From contig OY755173.1 of assembly GCA_963576735.1 (NCBI GenBank), forward strand, positions 9,208,873 through 9,272,872: DNA of 64,000 bases, in the 5' to 3' direction. Below the pieces are notes generated by a model. The model had not been told where the DNA came from, did no database searches, and worked only from the letters and a program-made list of their open reading frames with translations. How positions within the stretch are numbered: the first letter of the stretch is position 1; the number at the start of each line of letters is the position of its first letter. This document shows positions 22,673-32,200 of this stretch, in pieces. A program made the translations under genes and the position numbers. Origin of the DNA: Bedellia somnulentella (taxonomy: Eukaryota; Arthropoda; Insecta; Lepidoptera; Bedelliidae).

Positions 22673-22905
22673 AAACACCGTGAGGAAACCCACATGGCTG
22701 AGTTGTACTTAGGCGTGTGATAGTATATTCGTACAAAACGGCGATAGGCCTGCCCCCTATCACGTGAGTACACTGTCCATGCAAAACGTGGGTTCTCAGA
22801 ACACCAGGTGACAAAGTCACGTGATGTTCAGAAGTATAGTACCCTCTGCCCAACCCATTCGGGGGTATTCGGCGAGAACGTTTATGTTATGTTATGTTAT
22901 ATGTT
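22673..22905 (+). mobile_element. SINE family B copy
   Basis: CCCACATGGCTGAGTTGTAC through a (TTATG)n tail. The minus-strand open frame is a shadow. Confidence 0.65.
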
Positions 22906-23177
22906 ACAAGGCTGTTAACAGCAATAAAAAAGTGCCCATAAATTCACTGACCCAGCAAAATGAATGACCCAAACGATATCTGATGTTTAGAATTATTTTT
23001 TCTGTGCCACTTTTTTGGGGGATCTATGTGTGCATATGAAATGTAAAAGACAGTACACGACAAAGTAAGCCTCTGATTTACAGGATTAAATAAATGATTT
23101 TATGTAGTTACCCACTTATTAACTCTGAGTGTCACAAATAACAAACCCTTGAGTATATAATAATGAAACAGTTTTCA

Positions 23178-23300
23178 GAGAAGTACAATTGGCAGTGTTA
23201 TCGCTAAAAGCAATCTCTTCCAGACAACATTTGGGAGGTAAGATCAGCAAATTTAGGATACACAGTCATTCGGGTAGACATACCAGACAAGGGCAAAAAT
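23178..23300 (-). mobile_element. Same 3'-end family, reverse copy
   Basis: CGCTAAAAGCAATCTCTTCC and CAGACAACATTTGGGAGG. Confidence 0.5.
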
Positions 23301-23360
23301 AAATGTATATAAAATTAGCTTACATTAAAACGAACTTGTTTACTTACAATAATAGTTATT

Positions 23361-23612
23361 ACATACATACATACATATACTCACGGCTGTAAATCTCTAG
23401 AATGGGTAGCCAAAGCTAAGGAATTAGAAACTCCTCAGCCACTTTTGGAAAGTTGAGTGGAGTTAAGATGGTAAAATAAAGGTTATTGGTGATGGGTCTC
23501 CAACCGCATCGCCCAAAAATCTCTTAAAAGCCCCAATACCGTTAGTCGCCTCTTACGTACACCCACCGGAAGAAATGGGGTAGTGCTATTCTAAGCCGAC
23601 ACTACACAGCAA
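23361..23612 (-). repeat. Family A copy
   Basis: Full-length reverse copy with (ACAT)n on the left and ACTACACAGC at the end. Confidence 0.7.
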
Positions 23613-23619
23613 CTAGTTA

Positions 23620-25055
23620 TTAATTAAATGAATATTATATAAATTGTTTTATTAAGACATTTCAATACATACATAAATTAGCCTGTATCATGTAAAATTA
23701 TTTCCCTTATAATGGTTAATTTTTATTTACTGGCAATACTAATATCGATGACAGCGACGCCCTTACCGGCCAAGAAATGATTGTGGATCTGTAACATAAA
23801 TGAAAATTAATGTCAGAGTCAAAATAATTGTTAACGGACCGTACCAGAGTTATTTTATGTCAATGTCATCGATGTCCATCGGTCCCTCAGTCGGTCCGGA
23901 TAGTAGGGGTGGGTCATCAACATTTTCTTTCAATGAGACTAGACCAATGATAGCCTAGACCGTCTACTGTCCATCGTTGACTACTCAATTCACTAATTTT
24001 AAATTTCTTGTCGAACAGTAAGATCCAAAACAAGCGATGACTATAAATGTTTATAATGTTTATTGTTTAATAAAATAAATAATATAGACAATATGAATGA
24101 ATTGTTATGAATAGTTGCTTAGCTTGATGAGAGTTCGGTATAATGACATATTTATTTTTATAATATCTATATTATTAACCTATTTATTTATTACAAAAAT
24201 ATATTCAACTCGACATACGAGTCTTCACGTCTGAAGTAGCGAGTTAATGTAACTGAAAAACAAACGAGCCTAACATCTAATTATGCAGAACCGAACTCGA
24301 CTTATTCTTGTTTTGATTAATAAAAATGAATTGTTTTATTTAGTTTCAACTGAAAAACTTAAGAGCAGTTGCGACGGGACTTAATAGGATTATCGGAAGT
24401 CCAAAGAACAAGGAGGCGACAATATCACTGAACACCGGACATATTTTTTTCGGGAATATGACAAGCAGTCCAATTGTGTTGTTGGGTTATCGTCCACACA
24501 CGTCACTAGTAAATAATGTGGTGAAGATTGAGATCGTAGCAAGCAAAGAAGCCAAAAGGTATTCGCTGATGGTCATACAGGTTTACGACACACTCCAGAC
24601 ACACTGCAGCACACTTCGACGATAAGGTGGAAAACATTTGAAAGCTTGAAACATAAATACCTCTTATAATTAACAACCACGACTGTCAAGAGCAGAATCT
24701 CACAAAGCTGAGTCACAGCTATAGCACGAGGTTGGTGTCAGCGGGCAGACTGGAGGCACCTAGAATAAATAATTATTAGGGGGGCAGAACACTAAAAAAG
24801 CGATTTACAGTCTGCCGGAGAACATCCGCCTCGAGCCAATAAGACAAAAATTTAAAAAAAATGTTTCTTAATCACTACCTTAAATAGTTACTAGAAGAAA
24901 ATTGTTTAAAGAGACGCCACCTGCAGACAAACTGTAAAAACTGTTTTGTAGGACTTAGTAATAATTAAAATGTAACCCATTCATGTTAATAAAGATTAAT
25001 TAATAAATAATGTACAAGGATATATCCCGAGCGATGCATTCTTCCACGAGAAATG
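23620..25055. other. Unassigned sequence left of the LINE fragments
   Basis: No open frame of note. 24350-24770 is less AT-rich and may be a decayed element. Confidence 0.35.
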
Positions 25056-25507
25056 ACATAGATTTCATCATGTCGACCAAAAAGCATATTTTTATTGATT
25101 CTGATTTCACTTCGTTAGTTCCAACTGACATTTTTATGTGCAATGGGCCCCTTACCAATCAATGATCGCTTCCTGCTTTAAGTGGTTAAGACCTTCTTTA
25201 TATATTCAAGATCAAGCCAGAGCGATCCCCGATTGGACCCTAGAGCTTAGACCCCGATTAACTCGACACTACACAGAAGATATCTCTCAGACTATCAGAC
25301 TTAACAATATTATTATTGCTCTCAAACAAACAGCGAGTAAGGACGGAATCATGGCAAAACTTTTGATGGCGGATTGAACATTTGTGCTAGAGGCCCTTTA
25401 AAGGCTTTTTAATACTGTTCCTCATCATGGAACCACGCCAAAACATGGAAAAAACCTGTTGTTTGGTTTTTCTTTTAAAATGGTGATAATACCCTCTTAA
25501 AATACTA
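25056..25507 (+). pseudogene. LINE ORF2 fragment, left part, decayed
   Basis: Scattered coding resemblance to RTE-like ORF2 upstream of the RT palm (ASKDGIMAKLL, then FNTVPHHGTTP and GDNTLLKYY near the right end) with stops and shifts. The last codons (KYY) should continue into RPISLLSHVYK, which resumes at 27559. Confidence 0.5.
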
Positions 25508-25621
25508 CTAACTGTCGAAGGAACTAAAGAGCTGTGTCGATATCGTGCAAAGTGGCTATCAATAGTATTGGCTTACCCCAATAGGAATAATGGGCGTGAG
25601 TATGAGTAAGTAAGTAAAAAC
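25498..25621 (+). repeat. 124-bp direct repeat, copy 1 (LINE 3' tail)
   Basis: Essentially identical to 26831-26955. Includes AATACTACTAACTGTCG and the tail GGGCGTGAGTATGAGTAAG. Confidence 0.85.
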
Positions 25622-26086
25622 CAGTTGGATTTTTGAAGGCGGTTCTTTTTTAAATAAAAAATAATAATATTTAATTTTTCTGTTTAGTTTTTAATTTGAA
25701 GTTTTTGTTTTTCTTTTTTATTTTATACTTTTTAGTGATAAGTTCTTAAATCACTCTGAGTTTATTTAGTGAATTAGTGATAGTTTTTTAAAGATAAGTT
25801 TTAGTGTCCGTTTATTGTTATATAGAGTGATATAGATTCAAAGAAATTACTTAACCATCCCCATGACGAAAGAGCCTTGATTGAAATAACCAGAATGAGA
25901 AACATGATGTTGCAATATATATTTTTTTCTTCAATATAATTAAGAGTAATTTTTTTCATGTTTTTATATACTTTTTGTTCAATAATTTATGAACTCTGTT
26001 TATTACTAATAAAAAAACTTTATTAACATATATTGATAAATTTCTGTCTAGTATTGATAACTTTACATACATACTTATATTTTAAA

Positions 26087-26835
26087 CTAAGAAACCTCCT
26101 TTTTTTCGAGTCAGTTAAAGAACTTAAACCTTCTCCTGAATTTAATAGCATAAACTGATAACTCTTTGTCTAATAATAACTAAGAACCTTCAATCTTACA
26201 TACATACTTATAGGTGAAACTCAGAAACTCCTTATTTTGAGACGGTTAGATCACTAAAACCTTGTCCTGAAAGTAACAAGTAGTTTTCTGAAAATCGCAT
26301 CCAAATAGCTTAAGCGAAACGCGAGATAATCGCCGACCAACATACATACATGCAGGTCAAACACAGAACCTCCTTTCTTTTAGAGTCGGTTAAATCACTT
26401 AACCCATCTTCTAAATGTAACGAATACTTTTCTGAAAACCGCATCCAAATAGCTTAAGCCAAACGTGAGATAATCGCGGACCAACAGACGTACATACAGG
26501 TCAAACACAGAACCTCCTTTCTTTTTTTGGTTGGTTAAGGCACTAAAACTTTCTCCTAAATGTAACGAATACTTTTCTGAAAACCGCATCCAAATAGCTT
26601 AAGCCAAACGTGAGATAATCGCTGACCAACAGACATACATACAGGTCAAACACAGAACCTCCTTTCTTTTTGTGGTCGGTTAAGGCACTAAAACCTTCTC
26701 CTAAATGTAACGAATACTGTTTTGAAAACCGCATCCAAATAGCTTAAGCCAAACTCGAGATAATCGCGGACAATTATACATACATACATACAAACAATCG
26801 AACTGAGAACCTCCTTTTTTGAAGTCGGTTAAAAA
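26087..26835. repeat. Tandem array, about 145-bp unit, roughly five copies
   Basis: Repeated landmark ACCTCCTT at about 26093, 26225, 26369, 26513, 26658 and 26808, with GCATCCAAATAGCTTAAGC in each inner unit. The last unit ends GAAGTCGGTTAAAA, a common end of lepidopteran LINE-like repeats. Confidence 0.8.
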
Positions 26836-26955
26836 TACTACTAACTGTCGAAGGAACTAAAGAGCTGTGTCGATATCGTGCAAAGTGGCTATCAATAGTA
26901 TTGGCTTACCCCAATAGGAATAATGGGCGTGAGTATGAGTAAGTAAGTAAAAACC
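26831..26955 (+). repeat. 124-bp direct repeat, copy 2 (LINE 3' tail)
   Basis: Second copy; followed directly by the palindrome. Confidence 0.85.
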
Positions 26956-26963
26956 AACAGGCC

Positions 26964-27560
26964 AATTGGCCTAGACCTCGCTTTTTTAACATACCCTTTT
27001 TATATTATAAATCGATAAAGGACATCAAACTAAACAACTTTGCCCATGGAATGCCTATCTAAAATATTGTAATTTTCAAAATATAATAATAATTAAAAAT
27101 TGTCGTACCTAGTTCAAACTGAGAATGTATACAATGAGATTCCTTGCTTCAGTGAAAATAAAAAATAAAAAAAAAACATTTGATATATGCTTTTCGCTCT
27201 GTAAACAAAAATATAACTTCTTTCTGTATTTTCCAGTTGTATTGATCGTCGTTGAAAAATAATATCATGAAAATAAACCGGTAAGCGAGCGATTGAACTG
27301 GAAAATACCGAAAGAGGTTATGTTTTTGTTTACACCATAGATCAAATGTTTTTTTTTTATTTTTTATTTTCACTGAAGCAAGGAATCTCATTGTATACAT
27401 TCTCAGTTTGAACTAGGTACGACAATTTTTAATTATTATTATATTTTGAAAATTACAATATTTTAGATAGGCATTCCATAGGCAAAGTTGTTAAGTTTGA
27501 TGTCCTTTATCGATTTATAATATAAAAAGGGTATGTTAAAAAAGCGAGGTCTAGGCCAAT
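26964..27560. repeat. Near-perfect 0.6-kb palindrome (fold-back element)
   Basis: Arms 26964-27238 and about 27296-27560 are reverse complements with few mismatches, around a 57-bp loop. Outer ends read AATTGGCCTAGACCTCGC and its complement. Open frames across it are shadows. Confidence 0.85.
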
Positions 27561-27840
27561 TATTGCTTCTGAGCCATGTTTACAAACAGTTTTCGAGGAT
27601 CATCGCAAATCATCTTTCTCATAGATTTCATGACATCCAGACTCCTAAACAAGCTGGTTTCCAAAATGTCTTTTGTACGTTATACCATATTCAATACCTG
27701 ACGCCAGATTATACAGAAGACCAAAGACTAACAACGTAATAAGTTAATAACCTATCATTGTGTTTACGGCTGGTGGACTATGAAAAGTCCTTTGAATGCC
27801 ATATTGACTACAGTGTGTTCTTTCACTAAATCAAACAAAT
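27555..27840 (+). pseudogene. LINE reverse-transcriptase fragment, right part
   Basis: Reads LSHVYKQFSRIIANHLSHRF, PKQAGFQN and, after a frame change, LVDYEKSFE, matching RT motifs around the first catalytic Asp of RTE-like LINEs. It is separated from its left part by about 2 kb of inserted repeats. Confidence 0.7.
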
Positions 27841-28177
27841 ATTAAAAAGTCTTGAAAAATTTATAAAAGGACAGGCTACCAACATACTCCGTCAAAACCC
27901 AAAAAAGGCACACAGATTGGAAGTTGACCCTTGGCACATTGAGCGCCTATGCACCTGCCTATATTGGCTCAGGAGGGCATACACCAAAACTTGTTATTGT
28001 TCCTGTCAAATTTCACTACATCTGTAGTATTTGCTAGGAGTTTCAAGACTACGGAAATATTTGTTTTTAGTTGTGCATCTTGTCTTTTATTGCAACACCT
28101 TTGTTTCATATATGGTTCACGTAATGACTATGATGAACCCTTCAAAAAGTTCAAAACTGTATTAAAAATTAGTAAAA

Positions 28178-28497
28178 CTGGGGAGATGATTGTAAAATGC
28201 GGTGGCCGGTGATGGGTTTCCAACCGCAACACCCAAAAATCCCTTAAAAGCCCCCATACCGTTAGTCGCCTCTTACGTACACCCACACCGAAAGAAATAG
28301 GGTAGTGTAAAGAATAATTCAATGTTTTTGACATGAATTCCTCATGTGGGGATTATTACTTATAAATAAAAGATGTTATGTTATGTTAAGGAAAGAAAAT
28401 TTTTTGACCCCGCCAGTGTCGAAATTTTTCTTTCCTTTAATAACATCTTTTATTTATTAGTAGTGTAAAGAATATTCTAAGCCGACACTACACGGTA
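28178..28497 (-). repeat. Family A copy split by a retroposed insert
   Basis: Parts 28178-28316 and 28460-28497 rejoin across the insert. Confidence 0.65.
28317..28459. mobile_element. Short retroposed insert with 15-bp target duplication
   Basis: 143 bp flanked by GTAGTGTAAAGAATA (28302-28316 and 28460-28474). Contains CCTCATGTGGGGATTATTAC and CGAAATTTTTCTTTCCTT, both also present in the hAT at 15128 and 15410. It interrupts a family-A repeat. Confidence 0.75.
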
Positions 28498-28499
28498 TT

Positions 28500-28735
28500 T
28501 TTCACTACGTGATCAAAGAAAACCGTAGAAGGACCGGAATAATTGGCATAGCCCGAAGAATTGCGAAACTCGCAGAACCAACGGCCTCTTGGGCTCGAAG
28601 GTTCTGGTTCTCTTCAGGTCTTTGACTTGGTGGACGTCACGGGACCCCATTGGATGTGGGCAGCGCAGGACCGGTGTTGTTTGGAAATCTTTAAGGGAAG
28701 CCTATGTCTAGCAGTGGACGTCTATTAGCTGAATC
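28500..28735 (+). pseudogene. RTE-like LINE 3' fragment
   Basis: Decayed plus-strand copy of the same LINE tail (TGIIGIARRIAKLA, then AAQDRC) with several frame breaks. Confidence 0.6.
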
Positions 28736-28904
28736 GCAATTCCGTATTGCAAATTAATAAGAACATCTGAACTAAAGCTAAACAAAGTGTTTAGCTGTCT
28801 AAGAATTCATCTGAGTGATCCATCGATAAATGATGAACCATTCAAGCGTTCGAGTATGTAGACGGTTCAATTCTACGGTCCGTTCCGATCTATTGCTAAC
28901 ATAG

Positions 28905-29060
28905 TCCGTCATTCGATCGATACCCATCTCTACCACTGTGTGCCGGTCCGGACCCGGGGTCCGACCGAAACCGAATGAACCGAATACGAATACGACGACG
29001 GTCGGCGCCGGCTGAGTGAGTGAGTCGCGTTCGTGCGTTACGTAGCGTAGGTGTTGTTAG
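28905..29060 (+). promoter_or_regulatory. CpG-rich presumed promoter / 5' UTR of the annexin gene
   Basis: A locally GC- and CpG-rich stretch (many CCGG, GACCG and CGAACG motifs) in otherwise AT-rich DNA. It ends about 170 bp before the annexin ATG. No TATA box or exact start site can be called. Assignment is by position and composition only. Confidence 0.45.
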
Positions 29061-29230
29061 TTTTGGGAAATTCCACATCCCATCCCACTTTCCTTTAGAA
29101 TTTTCAAAGTGATACATACATAAGTAGAATATTATAAATATTTACGAAGTGCAGTCGTTGAAATTCGCTATTCTTTTGCTTGCATCATCGTGCTAGTGTT
29201 CCCGTTATTAGTTTCTAACGAGCTTCAAAT

Positions 29231-29248
29231 ATGAATCCTTACCAGCAA
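29231..29248 (+). CDS. AnxB11: Annexin exon 1 (six codons)
   Basis: Encodes MNPYQQ before donor GTAAGT, phase 0. The ATG context AAATATGAA is acceptable for insects. Confidence 0.8.
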
Positions 29249-32200
29249 GTAAGTAATATACCAATATAATTGTTTGATGCGTTTAGTAGAAAAGAAATCA
29301 TTGCCCTCGTTTTGTTTATCACAAATGCATGTAACCCTTATTCGCAGGTGTATGTAATTGATCATATTTTCCTTATTTCAAGGGTCAATCGGGATATCCT
29401 CAACAACCTTATCTTCACAATATCGGGTTTAGCAACACCGCTCCACAATCCTTTGGGAACCCAATGCCAATGCAAGGAATGCCTACTATGGGTTATCCTG
29501 CTCCTCAAGCCGGTTATCCTACACAATCGGGTTACCCTGCTCAATCGGGTTACCCTGCTCAATCGGGTTATCCTACACAATCAGGTTACTCTGCTCAATC
29601 TGGTTACCCTGCTCAGACAGGTTATCCTGCTTCTCAATCAGCTTATCCTAGCTATGCTCAAGGCCAACAGTATCCATCCCAAGGCTATCCACAGCATGGT
29701 GTTCAGAGTGGATACCCTCAACAATACCCCTCTAATCCCTCTCCTCAGCATAATAACCAACAACATGGTTACTCTCCATATGTACAATCTAATGCATCAC
29801 CTGTTAACAATACCGTGCGTCACAGTGAAGTGCCGTCTGCTAAACCGGTGAGTAGACACTGATTTATATGTTTTTGTGAATAATATTATATGTTGCCAAA
29901 TTAGTTATTTCTGTGATAAGCAAAACAATGGACAATCTAGATTTTGTAGTTTATGTAGATGCATGTTGAGTGGTAGTACTTTATATTTGGTGTGTTTGTC
30001 CACAGTTTGCTTAGCATTAGAGTGGACTTGCTTGTTGTGTTAATGTCTTTCTTGTAAGCAGAATGATTATGTCAATATTTTTATATTTTGCTTTTGTCTA
30101 CCTTATTATACACTTCTTGTCATTAAACACAGTTTTAAAATAACAATGACTGGTTCAACTAAACTGTTCCATAATTGCTTAGAACCCTATACAGAAGTTA
30201 CTGTCTCAGTGGGATAAAAGTGACCTTTGAAACAGTTTAGTCCAAACTTTATACTAACATGTCCAGACTAAACCTAAAGGAGTCACTTTTACATGGAGGG
30301 TTCGACACCATTATATATACAGTAATAAGTAACTGTATAATGTACCAATTATCTTAGTTTGACCTATGCTGAATGAGTGATGTCGAAGTCCTAGAATACA
30401 AATTTATATTATATCTAAAAAAATATTTATTATTTATCTTTATAGCGGCAACAAAAGTAGAAAATGAACAGTATGAAACTTTCTAGCTATTACAGTTTAT
30501 TACATACAGCTTAGTGATAGACAAACAGATAACACTAAATCTTTAGGTATGGAACCCTAAAATTAGTAAACATGTATATGTTTTGTTTACTAATATTTGT
30601 TGAGATTTCTTAAAATGTATATCAGAATCAGTTGCAAAAAGCAGCTACTATTGTGCAATCCATAAATGAGTAATTAAGTTATTTAAGAGTGTTTAAATAA
30701 AAGTATGAGTCAGTAGTGGGGAAAAGATGGTAAAAATAAAGGTTTTTGGTGATGGGTCTCCAACCGCATCGCCCAAAAATCCAATAAAAAGCCCCAATAC
30801 CCTTAGTCGCCTCTTACGACACCCGTGGGTAGAAAGGGGTAGCGACATTCTAAGCCGGCACTACACCATCATATCATACATACATGGCACCATCTTTTCC
30901 CCACTCAACTTCCAAAAGTGGCTGAGGAATTTATAATTCCTTAGCTCTGGTTACCCCTTCTAGGGAAATATAGCCGTGAGTATATGTATGTATGTATGTA
31001 TGTATGAGTCAGTAGTCTAAATTACTTGCATTGAATAGCTATAACTGACAATGACATTATCTGAATGGTTTCTTTGTACTTATTCTTGAGTGTAGATCAA
31101 TATGGTATAAAATGGGATTTTATATATATGAAAGGTTTCTAAATTGCGAAAAAAATCCAAGTCATTTTTTTTCTTTATTTAATTTATTTAAAAAGATATA
31201 TGTAATTATTTAATCATACATACGTACACAAACATCATAAGTTCCCATAAGGGTAGGCAGAGACTATTGATCGCCATTTTGAATTATCTGGCAAACTTCT
31301 CTAGATTCATTTACAACCATCAATCATTTCAGGCATGTCTTTTTAAACCTTATACTTCAGAGGCCTGTCTATTTAAGCATAGTTAAAAAAGCAAAATAAT
31401 GGCTTGGCTATTCATATGCCAGTATCAATTGACCGTAGTTAAGCTGAAAGGACTCAACCCACACTTTGGTCTAAATTTAGTTAAGTATGCCAATGTAATG
31501 CTGATGCCCAATTTCTGAATTGAGTATTCCAGCTGAGAACAACTAAAGTATCGTTCTGTCTCATTGAAATCTTCAACTGAATGAGACAAAACTGCTCTCT
31601 AACTCTCAGCTGGAATACTCAATTCAGAAATCAGGCATAAGAGTTGAATTTAATTTGCATTATTAATGTTTTTGATCTCACACTTAAATAGCGCTCAATT
31701 GAATGCATATTCTGGTATTTGTTAGTCCATATATCCCTATGTTGTGTCAATGAGGTTTATATGAATAGATGGCTGGATACAATTTTTCAAACTTTTTTCC
31801 TGGCTTTCTACTTAAATTGTTTTAATACTCTTCAGATATCATCTCAATGCTGAGAGGCAAATATTATTCCTAATGCAATTTCCGTGATAGCTCTGTAGGT
31901 ATGATAGATCACCCACTTTTCATGCCGGAGTCTAACTTACACCAAATTTTCTTTTCTTAAGTCGTATGTGTGGTTAATTTATCATGGTTGTAAAAAGGGC
32001 GAGGGAAAACATCATCAACATTACTCAGTCTTTGACAGTGTATTCATTCCAAACGGTGGCCGGCCCCCTTTTCACGTGATTACACTGTCCAAACAAAACG
32101 TGGGTACTCTGAACATCAGGTAACAATGTCACGTCACGTGCCAACCTCTTTGAAAATATATGGCGTGAACGTTTGAGTTTTGAGTTAATTAATTATAAGA

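Noticed and set aside
26395..26734. Two similar minus-strand ORFs of 63-64 aa
   Set aside because: Both are readings of the 145-bp tandem repeat, offset by one unit.
26087..26835. CRISPR-like regularly spaced repeats
   Set aside because: Units are contiguous 145-bp tandem copies without unique spacers, in a eukaryotic genome.
27149..27400. 83-aa ORF in the palindrome
   Set aside because: Lies across the loop and arms of the inverted repeat; no motif.
29270..29851. 193-aa ORF over annexin exon 2 in another frame
   Set aside because: Repetitive shadow of the GYP-coding tandem repeat; it ignores the splice sites.
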